A stretch of DNA of 64,000 bases from Deltaproteobacteria bacterium (GTDB lineage: Bacteria; Myxococcota; Polyangia; Haliangiales; Haliangiaceae): contig JAGSPR010000004.1 of the NCBI GenBank assembly GCA_018262455.1, forward strand, positions 7,877 to 71,876, in the 5' to 3' direction. Under the pieces are notes generated by a model. It was not told the origin of the DNA, searched no databases, and saw nothing but the letters and a program-made list of their open reading frames with translations. A program made the translations under genes and the position numbers. The first letter of the stretch is position 1, and each line of letters opens with the position of its first letter. Of this stretch, positions 9,815-18,784 are shown one piece after another.

Positions 9815-10231
9815 TTACTCCTGGTGGCCCGGCCCTGCGGACCCGTTCTCCGCGGGGCGCCCGTCGTGGCCCGAGAACGCATGTGTCCGGAGCTCGCTCG
9901 CGTCCGAGCGGGCACACAGGAACTGGCCGATGCCAACCGCCACGCCACCACCGCTGTAGCCGAACCACCGCAGGTCCGGATCGTCGCACTTCGCCGCGGG
10001 CGCGATCGCGAGGGCCAGGTTGCCGCCCGGGTTGATCGAGAACGCCTCGAACGGACCCGCGAGCACCGCGGTTGGCACGGCCGGGGCCAGCCGCACGACC
10101 GCGGTCGCCGGACCGGCAGGCAGCGCGGTGACCTGGTTGTCCGGATCCGGAACCGGGCTCGTGAGCTTCGTTGGAGCCGTGGTCTTGCACGCGGCGAGCG
10201 CCAAGACCGCGGCCACCGCCATCAGCCGCAC
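9815..10231 (-). CDS. Small lipoprotein of unknown function
   Basis: 138 residues with a short lipoprotein signal (MRLMAVAAVLALAAC, Cys15) followed by a Thr/Pro-rich linker. The rest has no recognisable domain; WFGYSGGGVAVGIGQFLC and a C-terminal Ser/Gly/His-rich tail are the only notable stretches. The GTG at 10231 overlaps the preceding stop by 10 nt; an ATG at 10222 in a TGATG overlap is an alternative. It sits inside the acyl-CoA dehydrogenase to ppx operon and its stop overlaps nothing but abuts the ppx Shine-Dalgarno. Confidence 0.7.
   Translation of the reverse strand: MRLMAVAAVLALAACKTTAPTKLTSPVPDPDNQVTALPAGPATAVVRLAPAVPTAVLAGPFEAFSINPGGNLALAIAPAAKCDDPDLRWFGYSGGGVAVGIGQFLCARSDASELRTHAFSGHDGRPAENGSAGPGHQE
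9818..9822 (-). promoter_or_regulatory. Shine-Dalgarno AGGAG deciding a CTG start
   Basis: On the minus strand AGGAG lies 6 nt before CTG (9811-9809) and overlaps the end of the upstream lipoprotein gene. It is the main reason for taking CTG as the start of the Ppx/GppA gene, together with the conserved N-terminal motif that the CTG restores. Confidence 0.7.
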
Positions 10232-10890
10232 AGCTTCCGCCAGCGCTTCGTGAACTGGTCTTCGTCGAGGAAGATCTCGTCCACCGCAGGGCTATCGAGC
10301 AACGCCTCGTACAGCTCGGCGGGCTTGTCGGCCAGCTCCTCGAACGCGCCGAGCGACGCCTCGTGACCTTCCACGAGCACGAGCTCGCCCTTGGCCGCGA
10401 GGGCCTCGATCAGCGCGCGCACCGGCGTGCTCTTGACCGGCCCGACTGTTGCCACTGCCGCCGCGCGGAGCGCGTCGAGCGAGGGCACACTGGCCCGCTG
10501 CTCGAGGACCCTCCTCTCGAAGTCCTGGATGTCGCTGATCGCGGAGCCGAGCACGACACGCCGCGCCGCCGCGTCGTCGCCGTGGATGACGAGCGCATCA
10601 TCGATCAGCACGTCGCACGCGAGTGCGCGGCCGAGCTCGAGGAACGACCAGTTGACGATCGCGTCGTGGGGCGGGACGACGCGGGCGACCACGTGATCAC
10701 CCTCCTCTCCGACCTCGACCGGGAAGCTGAAGGCATCGTCTCGATCGAGCGCGATGCGCGCGCGGATGCGACCGTCTTCGAAGCTGACCTCGATCCCGTC
10801 ACGCGAGATCGTGGCCAGCTCGGCGGCGATGCGCGTTGCGGTGAAATGAACGCCGGAAGGGCGGCGGCGGAGCTCGGCTCGACTTGTCAT
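10222..10890 (-). CDS. Hypothetical protein
   Basis: 222 residues, soluble, acidic, no family recognised. The N-terminal half looks beta-rich (FEDGRIRARIALDRDDAFSFPVEV) and could bind a ligand; the C-terminal part is helical and ends FLDEDQFTKRWRKLCG. It starts 9 nt after the acyl-CoA dehydrogenase stop and runs into the lipoprotein gene, so it is co-transcribed. Conservation of the operon order would be the best clue to its job. Confidence 0.7.
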   Translation of the reverse strand: MTSRAELRRRPSGVHFTATRIAAELATISRDGIEVSFEDGRIRARIALDRDDAFSFPVEVGEEGDHVVARVVPPHDAIVNWSFLELGRALACDVLIDDALVIHGDDAAARRVVLGSAISDIQDFERRVLEQRASVPSLDALRAAAVATVGPVKSTPVRALIEALAAKGELVLVEGHEASLGAFEELADKPAELYEALLDSPAVDEIFLDEDQFTKRWRKLCG

Positions 10891-10899
10891 GGGGATCGA

Positions 10900-12045
<1,146 letters not shown>

Positions 12046-12104
12046 GCCCGGTCTATATCACCCAGGTGGCCCGTCGCACGGCACCGCGCGAGCAGATTTC
12101 CCGA

Positions 12105-12998
12105 TCAATCGCAGTGCTTCTCACGCTTCGCGGCGTTGCCCGCAAACCGGAAGGTGAGGTGGCAGCCGTCGTCGGTGTTGTAGTTCCAGAAGCTCGCCTT
12201 CAGGATGTCGTCGGCGTCGGCGTAGTTGGGCCAACCGCGCTCGCCCAGCAGCTTCTTGCGGTCGCCCTTGGCGAGCTTCCGGACGCGTGCTTCCTCCCGC
12301 GCGTCGGCCGCGTCACCCCTCTGCTCGTTCGCCTGCGCCAGCTTCGAGAGCTTCGGCAGTTCCTTCTCGCAGCGTGCGATCATGTCCTTGCCGACGGTCC
12401 GGGTCAGCTTCGGGTTCTTCGAGCTCGCGGTCTCGGGCTCCGTGCGCGCGGCGTCGTACGCGATGGTCTCGTCAGCGATGGCCGGCACCAGCGCGATCGC
12501 GTCCTTGGACTGCTGGTGAAACACCTCGACGTAGTGGCTCAGGCTGGACGGAACCAGCGACTTGTCCTTCGCCCGGTTCAGCGCTGCCGCGCAGTACTGC
12601 AGGGCATCGACCATCAGCTCCTTCGCCTTGTCGTGGTGGGCCCCTGCCGTGGCGGTGGTGTAGGCCTGATCGCAGCGCGCCATCAGGTCCTTGACCACCA
12701 CCTTCTTCATGTCCCGCGAGTCCCAACCTTGCTGGTTCATGTCGAGCTCGATCGTCACGTCGAGGTACTGGCTGAACTTGTCGTGCTTGTCGTAGCTCTG
12801 GCGGTACCACTTGTATTCGAACTCGATGTCCTTCGGCGTTGCCTTGGGGTCGCCTGCCAGCTTCACGACCTTGACGCAATGCTTGAAGATCTCCTTCAGC
12901 TGGTAGTCGCCGAGCCGGTCGTCTGCGTGCGCGGCGCGGCCCGAGAGGATCATCCCCCAGGCAACCAGGATGCCGATCGATCGCGAACAGGTGGTCAT
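12105..12998 (-). CDS. Exported protein of unknown function
   Basis: 297 residues with an N-terminal signal peptide (hydrophobic GILVAWGMILSG, cleavage near RAAHA-DDR). The mature part is Lys- and Gln-rich and mainly helical, with four or five Cys spaced through it (FKHCVKVVK, ARCDQAY, LQYCAAAL, ARCEKEL and DGCHLTF). No family is recognised. GGAGG lies about 13 nt before the ATG. It diverges from the AraC-type regulator across 97 bp, so the regulator may control it; this is inference from position only. Confidence 0.72.
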   Translation of the reverse strand: MTTCSRSIGILVAWGMILSGRAAHADDRLGDYQLKEIFKHCVKVVKLAGDPKATPKDIEFEYKWYRQSYDKHDKFSQYLDVTIELDMNQQGWDSRDMKKVVVKDLMARCDQAYTTATAGAHHDKAKELMVDALQYCAAALNRAKDKSLVPSSLSHYVEVFHQQSKDAIALVPAIADETIAYDAARTEPETASSKNPKLTRTVGKDMIARCEKELPKLSKLAQANEQRGDAADAREEARVRKLAKGDRKKLLGERGWPNYADADDILKASFWNYNTDDGCHLTFRFAGNAAKREKHCD

Positions 12999-13095
12999 TC
13001 ACCATCAATACGCCTCCCCCAGAGGCCCCGCATTGACCGGCGGCGCCAGATCTTTTGCCGTGTCGCGCCAGGCCCGCGTACCATCGGATGCGGCG

Positions 13096-14097
13096 ATGAT
13101 GGGGCGCACGGTCTCGACGGTCTTCGTGCGCTCGACCCTGCTGGCGCTCGGTGCGGCGGGGGTCGACTGCCCCGCGCTGATCGCCCAGCTCGCGATCCCG
13201 CACGAGCTGCTCGCGGACCCCGATGCCCGCGTGTCAGTGGAGCTGTACCACCGGCTGTGGCGCGAGGGCTCCACGCTGTCCAGCGATCCCGACTTCGGCC
13301 TGCACGCCGGCGAGCGGATGCCGGTCGGCGCGTTCGACGTCCTCGACTACCTGCTGCGCAGCTCGCGCGATGTCGGCGACGCGATCGCGAACACGATGCG
13401 CTACTTCCGGATCATGAGCGAAGCCGCCGAGCTGGCGCTCGAGGTCGAGGCCGATCGCGCGTGCCTGCGCCAGCGGCTGGTCGCCGACGAGCACGGCGTG
13501 CCGCGCCACGTCGGCGAGTGCTTCCTGTCGGTGATCGTCGCGCGCTACCGTGGGGTCGTCGGGACGACGATGCCGCTCCGCAGCGTCACGTTCATGCACC
13601 CACGTCCCACCGACACGAGCGAGCACCGCCGGATCTTCGGTACCGAGGTGTTGTTCGACCGCGACTGCAACTCGCTCGCCTTCGACGCGCACCTGCTCGC
13701 GGCGCCGTTCGCCACCGCGGACCCCGCGCTCAACGAGCTGCTCGGCCGTCACGCCGCTCGCTTGTTGCACGCCCTGCCGCAGAGCGATGGCTTTCCGGAT
13801 CGCGTTCGCCATGCGATCGGGCGAGCCGCGGATGCCGGCGAGTTCTCCGTCACTGCCTTGGCCACCCGGCTGCACCTCAGCCGCCGCACCCTGCAACGCA
13901 AGCTCGGCGAGCATGGCCTGGCCGCCGAGACGATGATCGATGACACCCGTCGTACGCTCGCGCTGCGCTATCTCGAGGAGCACAAGCTCGCGATCGCCGA
14001 GGTCGCCGCCCTCGTCGGGTTCAGCGAGCTCAGCGCGTTCTACCGCGCGTTCAAGCGCTGGACCGGGACCACGCCGCGGCGCTACGCATCACGGTGA
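13096..14097 (+). CDS. AraC-family transcriptional regulator (arabinose-binding-like N-domain)
   Basis: About 333 residues. The N-terminal two thirds match the PF12625-type ligand domain of AraC/OruR-like regulators (LWREGSTLSSDPDFGLHAGE, VGAFDVLDYLLRSSRDVGDA). The C-terminal 80 residues are the two HTH motifs: FSVTALATRLHLSRRTLQRKL and AIAEVAALVGFSELSAFYRA, then FKRWTGTTPRRYASR. The ATG at 13096 (or 13099) is chosen because the domain begins about 20 residues later; an extension to 12970 would run across the divergent promoter. The stop overlaps a GTG of the following gene. Confidence 0.9.
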   Translation: MMGRTVSTVFVRSTLLALGAAGVDCPALIAQLAIPHELLADPDARVSVELYHRLWREGSTLSSDPDFGLHAGERMPVGAFDVLDYLLRSSRDVGDAIANTMRYFRIMSEAAELALEVEADRACLRQRLVADEHGVPRHVGECFLSVIVARYRGVVGTTMPLRSVTFMHPRPTDTSEHRRIFGTEVLFDRDCNSLAFDAHLLAAPFATADPALNELLGRHAARLLHALPQSDGFPDRVRHAIGRAADAGEFSVTALATRLHLSRRTLQRKLGEHGLAAETMIDDTRRTLALRYLEEHKLAIAEVAALVGFSELSAFYRAFKRWTGTTPRRYASR

Positions 14098-14141
14098 CCT
14101 GTGAGGTGGTCGAACACCGCGCCGTGCTAGCTTGCCTCGCC

Positions 14142-15041
14142 GTGTCGTGGACCGTGGATGTAGCTGGCGTGACGCTCACGGCGTTCGTGAAGGCACGCAC
14201 GGACGTCGCGAACTCGGTGGCGAAGCGCCAGATCGCGAGCGGCAAGGTGTTCGTCGACGGCACCTGCGTCACCGAGATCGACTACCGGCTGCGCGCCGGC
14301 CAGGTCGTGGCGCTCCAGGCGAACGCGCCCCGGCCACACGATCCCGAGCGCGAGGGCGTGCTCGTGTTCGATGACGCGCACGTCGTGGTGATCGACAAGC
14401 CGAGCGGCGTCAACAGCGTCCCGTACGAGGACCGCGAGACCGGCACCGCGATGGACCTGATCCGCGGCGCCTGGCGGCGGATGGGCAAGCCGGCCACCAC
14501 CGTCCCGCTTCACGTCGTGCACCGGATCGATCGCGCGACCAGCGGGCTGCTCATGTTCGCCAAGTCCAAGCGGGCCGAGCAAGGGCTCGCCGCCCAGCTC
14601 CGTGCCCACGCGATGGAGCGGACGTACCTGTGCGTCGCACACGGCACGGTGACGTCGCGCCGGATCGAGTCGTACCTCGTGGCCGATCGCGGGGATCGCC
14701 TGCGCGGCTCGACGAGCCGGATCGATCAGGGCAAACGAGCGGTCACCCACGTCGAGGCCCGCGAGCAGCTGCGCCACGCCACGTTGTGCGCGGTCCAGCT
14801 CGAGACCGGCAAGACCCACCAGATCCGCATCCACCTCGCCGAGGCCGGCCATCCGCTGGTCGGCGAGGAGGTCTACATCCGTGACTACGAGCAAGCAGGG
14901 CATCGCGTGCTGACCGCCGCGCGCCTCATGCTGCACGCGTCCACGCTCGGTTTCGAACACCCCGTCACGGGCGAGCGAGTCGCGCTATCGTCTCCGCTGC
15001 CGCCGGACTTCCTCACGATCCTCGAGCGGCTGCGAGCCTGA
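14142..15041 (+). CDS. RluA-family pseudouridine synthase
   Basis: Converts uridines in rRNA or tRNA to pseudouridine; the target is not predictable here. An N-terminal S4-like RNA-binding domain (VKARTDVANSVAKRQIASGK, VFVDG) precedes the catalytic domain with VIDKPSGVNSVP, the catalytic Asp in HVVHRIDRATSGLLMF, and the late TGKTHQIRIHLAEAGHPLVG. The GTG at 14142 puts the S4 domain near the N-terminus and has TAGCTT ending 8 nt upstream; a GTG at 14094 overlapping the AraC stop (GTGA) is the alternative and would add 16 residues. Confidence 0.87.
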   Translation: MSWTVDVAGVTLTAFVKARTDVANSVAKRQIASGKVFVDGTCVTEIDYRLRAGQVVALQANAPRPHDPEREGVLVFDDAHVVVIDKPSGVNSVPYEDRETGTAMDLIRGAWRRMGKPATTVPLHVVHRIDRATSGLLMFAKSKRAEQGLAAQLRAHAMERTYLCVAHGTVTSRRIESYLVADRGDRLRGSTSRIDQGKRAVTHVEAREQLRHATLCAVQLETGKTHQIRIHLAEAGHPLVGEEVYIRDYEQAGHRVLTAARLMLHASTLGFEHPVTGERVALSSPLPPDFLTILERLRA

Positions 15042-15046
15042 TCCCC

Positions 15047-15562
15047 ATGACCTACCCCACCGATCTGGCCATCCGCTTCGCGACCGGCGCCGACGCGGCC
15101 TCCATCCTCGGGTTCATCCGCGAGCTCGCCGAGTACGAGAAGCTGGCGCACGAGGTGGTCGCCGACGAGGCCCAGCTCCGCACGACCCTGTTCGGCGTGC
15201 GCCCCGCCGCCGAGGTCCTGATCGCCGAGCTCGCGGGTTCGCCCGTCGGCTTCGCGCTGTTCTTCCAGAGCTACTCGACGTTCCTCGGCAGGCCGGGCCT
15301 CTACCTCGAAGATCTGTTCGTCCAGCCATCCGCCCGCGGCGCCGGCGTCGGCGGCGCGCTGATGTCAGCACTCGCCCGGATCGCGACCCAGCGCCACTAC
15401 GGCCGGTTCGAGTGGTCGGTGCTCGACTGGAACGAGCCCGCGCTGACGTTCTACGCGTCGCTCGGAGCGGTGCGCCAGGACGAGTGGACCGTGCAGCGCC
15501 TCACCGGCGATCCGCTGGTCGCGCTCGCCGAGCGTTGGCCGCATCCCGTCGGCAAGACCTGA
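15047..15562 (+). CDS. GNAT N-acetyltransferase
   Basis: 171 residues. Acetyl-CoA binding motif A is LYLEDLFVQPSARGAGVGGALM; the beginning IRFATGADAASILGFIRELAEYEK and the end WNEPALTFYASLGAV are those of spermidine/diamine acetyltransferase-like GNATs. The physiological acceptor is unknown. It starts 5 nt after the pseudouridine synthase stop, so the pair is probably co-transcribed. Confidence 0.85.
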   Translation: MTYPTDLAIRFATGADAASILGFIRELAEYEKLAHEVVADEAQLRTTLFGVRPAAEVLIAELAGSPVGFALFFQSYSTFLGRPGLYLEDLFVQPSARGAGVGGALMSALARIATQRHYGRFEWSVLDWNEPALTFYASLGAVRQDEWTVQRLTGDPLVALAERWPHPVGKT

Positions 15563-15599
15563 CCTTAGGCGCGCGAGCCTTCACGCAGCACGACGCGGA

Positions 15600-16013
15600 T
15601 CACGCACTCGGTAGCGCGTAGGTCACCGTCGCGTGCGCCACGATGTCTTCGCTGCCGTCCGAGCGGATCTCGACGCGGGAGACCGCGAGCCGGCGACCCA
15701 GCCGGAGCAGGTGCGCGGAGGCGATCACGTCGACCGGACTCGGCCGCGACAGGAAGTGGATGTCGAGGTTCGCGGTGGCCATGAGGGGATGCGGGCCTGC
15801 ATGCGCGAGCGTCAGGAAGTACGCCGCCGTGTCGGCGAGCAGCATCATGGCCGGTCCGGAGATCGTCCCACCCGCGCGCACGAGGCTCTTGTGGAAGGGC
15901 ATCCGCAGGGTCAGGTCGCGGTTCTCGAGGGCCGTGATCTTCCACAGCCGCTTCGAGTCCGGGAAGTGTTGGTCCATCAACGCTTCGATGTCGGCGATCG
16001 TCATCCGGGGCAT
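15600..16013 (-). CDS. PaaI-type hotdog thioesterase
   Basis: 137 residues. Hotdog fold with the PaaI-like pattern GGTISGPAMMLLADTAAYFL, followed by ATANLDIHFLSRPSP and the strand VDVIASAHLLRLGRRLAVSRVEI. Members hydrolyse acyl-CoA thioesters; the acyl group is unknown. The ATG at 16013 is chosen over a long upstream frame that is antisense to the LysR gene; ATG at 16004 is possible. It diverges from the LysR-type regulator across 60 bp, the usual arrangement for a LysR-controlled target. Confidence 0.83.
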   Translation of the reverse strand: MPRMTIADIEALMDQHFPDSKRLWKITALENRDLTLRMPFHKSLVRAGGTISGPAMMLLADTAAYFLTLAHAGPHPLMATANLDIHFLSRPSPVDVIASAHLLRLGRRLAVSRVEIRSDGSEDIVAHATVTYALPSA

Positions 16014-16073
16014 GCCGGCAGCGTAGCCGCATCCGTGTCCGTCAGTGCGACCAGGTCTGGGACTAAGGCTAAG

Positions 16074-16961
16074 ATGCGGCGGCGCATGGGCCTCTCCTCG
16101 CTTCACCTCGACGCGTTCTTCGCCGCCGCCCGTGCGCTCAACTTCTCGCAGGCGGCCCAGGACCTCGGCATCACCCAGTCGGCCCTGAGCCAGCGGATCA
16201 AGGCGCTCGAGGAAGACCTCGACCTCACGGTGTTCGTCCGCCTGCCGCGCGGCGTGCAGCTCACCGAGGCTGGCGAACGCCTGCTGCGGTACTGCCAGGC
16301 TCGGTCCTCGATGGAGCGCGAGCTGCTCGATCAGCTCACCGGCAAGACCTCGGACGGCCGGCTCGGCGGCGTGCTCCGCATCGGCGGCTACTCCTCGGTC
16401 GTGCGCTCGATCTTGATGCCGGCGCTCGGGCCGCTCTTGCGCGACAACCCGAACACCCAGTTCCATTTCCAGAACGCCGAGATGCGCGAGCTGCCCGAGC
16501 TGCTGTTGACCGGCAACGTCGACTTCATCGTGACCGACGAGCCGGTGCACCGGGCCGACGTCGAGACCGTCGAGCTTGGCCAGGAGGAGTACGTCATGTG
16601 CGAGGGCGTGCAGTTTCCCGACCCCGGCGAGCGCTACCTGGACCACGATCCCAGCGACACGACCACCAACCGCTTCCTGGCCAGCCAGGACCGGCCCGTG
16701 CCCGAGTACCGGCGGTCGTTCATGGACGAGATCTACGCGATCATCGACGGCGTCGCGACCGGGCTCGGCAAGGCGGTCGTCTCCCGCCACCTGGTGATCC
16801 ACGATCCACGGATCCGGATCTTGCCCAACTACCGCAGCATGGTCGTCCCGGTGCTGCTCCATCATCACAAGCAGCCGTTCTACACGGCGTTGCAGCGCGC
16901 CACGATCGCGACCCTCCGCGAGCGCTGCTCGAACCTGCTCCGCGTCGGCACCGAACGCTAG
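16074..16961 (+). CDS. LysR-family transcriptional regulator
   Basis: About 295 residues. The N-terminal winged HTH is clear (HLDAFFAAARALNFSQAAQD, GITQSALSQRIKALEEDL, FVRLPRGVQLTEAGERLL), followed by a LysR substrate-binding domain (GVLRIGGYSSVVRSILMPAL, VDFIVTDEPV). The ATG at 16074 is preceded by AAGG at 5 nt; ATG at 16086 is the alternative. The divergent thioesterase gene is the most likely target. A perfect 13-bp palindrome lies 16 bp after the stop, ahead of the next lipoprotein gene. Confidence 0.88.
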   Translation: MRRRMGLSSLHLDAFFAAARALNFSQAAQDLGITQSALSQRIKALEEDLDLTVFVRLPRGVQLTEAGERLLRYCQARSSMERELLDQLTGKTSDGRLGGVLRIGGYSSVVRSILMPALGPLLRDNPNTQFHFQNAEMRELPELLLTGNVDFIVTDEPVHRADVETVELGQEEYVMCEGVQFPDPGERYLDHDPSDTTTNRFLASQDRPVPEYRRSFMDEIYAIIDGVATGLGKAVVSRHLVIHDPRIRILPNYRSMVVPVLLHHHKQPFYTALQRATIATLRERCSNLLRVGTER

Positions 16962-16976
16962 CGCCGGGCGACCACG

Positions 16977-16989
16977 CTATTTCAAATAG
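16977..16989. promoter_or_regulatory. Perfect 13-bp palindrome, candidate operator
   Basis: CTATTTCAAATAG is a perfect inverted repeat (6-bp arms, 1-bp centre) in an AT-rich gap between the LysR gene and the lipoprotein gene at 17108. A TTGACA lies at 16999-17004 without a convincing -10 at 17 bp. It could be a binding site for the adjacent regulator or a weak terminator arm; neither is proven. Confidence 0.4.
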
Positions 16990-17107
16990 TTACGCCATTT
17001 GACATTAGCAGAACTTATCGTGTCAGAACAACAAGTAGCTTCTCACGTGTAGGAGGCCGGGATACACAGAGCCCATCCGATTCCCTCTCACCTTGGAGCC
17101 TTCGCTC

Positions 17108-18745
17108 ATGCGCAAGTTCACGCTTCCGTTCACGCTGGCCGCCACACTCGTGGGGACCGTTGTTGGCTGTGCGACCGATGACACGCTCACGGTCGGCCCC
17201 GGCGACACCACCAAGGCCGGCGACGACAAGGCCGACTCGTCGGTCGAGGCCGTGATCGTCGACTTCGAGTTCGACGGCGAGCTGTTCACCGACTTCTCGT
17301 TCTCCGCGGCGCAGCAGGTCAAGAACCAGATGCTGTTCACCATGGGCCAGCTCAACGGCGACCGTGGCGTCGCCCGCCTCGATCTGCTCGAGCTCTCCAA
17401 CATCCAGACCGCGCAGGTCGGTGGCAGGACGCACATCACCTATCACGCGAAGGTGCCGGTCGCGTGGGGCAAGCGGAACAGCGTCCCGGCCAGCTACGAG
17501 CTGATCCTGCCGTCGGACATGTCGAACGCGGGCCAGCAGGCGTTCTTCGACAAGTACAAGGCCGCTTGCGTCGAGGGCGGCACCGACCACATGGAGTCGG
17601 GCAACTTCTGGTACTTCTACCGGCCCGCTGAGTCCGGCTGCGACCTGGCCGACACCGAGATCATCAAGTCCACTGCCGCGGTCTCGCTCTCGGCCTTGAA
17701 CACCACCGGGAAGTACCCCGAGTACCACGAGGTCTGGAAGGACGGCGTGCTCAACGTCGTCGCCGTGTTCGGCAAGTACGAGGATACCGGCATGGACGCG
17801 AGCGACGCCGGCATCTCGGCGTACAACAGCTTCGTTCGCGCGATCAAGACCGAGCTCAGCCCGTTCAACCTGGTGACGACCCCGGCCACGATCCCGTCGG
17901 CGCCCGGCGTCTCGGCACCGGACGTCACGCTCGACGCGACGCTGCCGGACGGCCGCAAGGTCCACGTCACCGCGCTGCTCACCAACCAGATCCGCACCGC
18001 GCCGCCCAGCTTCGACGCGCGCTACTCGGAGGTGACGCCGAACGCCGACTACCTGTCCTACAACGGCCACTCGGGCCTCGGCGCCAACATCCGCGCGCTC
18101 ACCCAGAAGGGCCGCTGGCAGGCCGGGCAGTACACGCTCGCGTTCATCAACGGCTGCGATACGTACGCCTACGTCGACTCGTCGCTGGCGCTCGCGCGGG
18201 CACAGCTCAACGCGGACGACCCCACCGGCAGCAAGCACCTCGACATCGCGACCAACGCCATGCCGAGCTTCTTCTCAGCGAACGCGAACAACAACATCGT
18301 GTTCATCCGGTCGTTCATGAACATCGCGACGCCCAAGTCGTACGAGCAGATCTTCGCGTCGATCGATCGCTCGCAGGTCATCGTGGTCTCGGGTGAGGCG
18401 GACAACGTGTTCGTGCCGGGCTTCGATCCGAACGGCGGCGGCGGCGACGCCAACTGGGCCGGGATGACCGAGGCCGGCAGCGTGGCTCGCAACGCCGAGC
18501 TGCGGTTCACCACTCCGAAGCTGGCCAAGGGTAAGTATCGGTTCACGATGACCGGCACGGCCGACGCCGACCTCTACGTCAAGATCGGCCAGCAGCCGAC
18601 GCGCCAGGTGTTCGACTGCCGCCCGTTCCTCAACGGCTCGAACGAGACCTGCACCGTCGACCTCGGCAGCGCCGCGCCGATCCACGTCATGGTCCGCGGC
18701 TGGGCCAATAGCTCGACGTTCTCGCTCACCGGCGCCAAGCAGTAG
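17108..18745 (+). CDS. Large lipoprotein with C-terminal PPC-like domain
   Basis: About 545 residues. Lipoprotein signal MRKFTLPFTLAATLVGTVVGC (Cys21). The central part is unrecognised; it contains THITYHAKVPVAWGKRN, a caspase/gingipain-like feel in YLSYNGHSGLGANIRAL and LAFINGCDTYAYVD (a His in SGLG context and a Cys in a hydrophobic strand), which could be a His-Cys dyad, but this is only an observation. The last about 90 residues look like a pre-peptidase C-terminal domain (KGKYRFTMTGTADADLYVKI). The ATG at 17108 has GGAG 9 nt upstream. Convergent with sbcC. Confidence 0.75.
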   Translation: MRKFTLPFTLAATLVGTVVGCATDDTLTVGPGDTTKAGDDKADSSVEAVIVDFEFDGELFTDFSFSAAQQVKNQMLFTMGQLNGDRGVARLDLLELSNIQTAQVGGRTHITYHAKVPVAWGKRNSVPASYELILPSDMSNAGQQAFFDKYKAACVEGGTDHMESGNFWYFYRPAESGCDLADTEIIKSTAAVSLSALNTTGKYPEYHEVWKDGVLNVVAVFGKYEDTGMDASDAGISAYNSFVRAIKTELSPFNLVTTPATIPSAPGVSAPDVTLDATLPDGRKVHVTALLTNQIRTAPPSFDARYSEVTPNADYLSYNGHSGLGANIRALTQKGRWQAGQYTLAFINGCDTYAYVDSSLALARAQLNADDPTGSKHLDIATNAMPSFFSANANNNIVFIRSFMNIATPKSYEQIFASIDRSQVIVVSGEADNVFVPGFDPNGGGGDANWAGMTEAGSVARNAELRFTTPKLAKGKYRFTMTGTADADLYVKIGQQPTRQVFDCRPFLNGSNETCTVDLGSAAPIHVMVRGWANSSTFSLTGAKQ

Positions 18746-18784
18746 CCACGAGCTCCCCGCGGCGAAGCGCGGCGGCCTCCCTCG

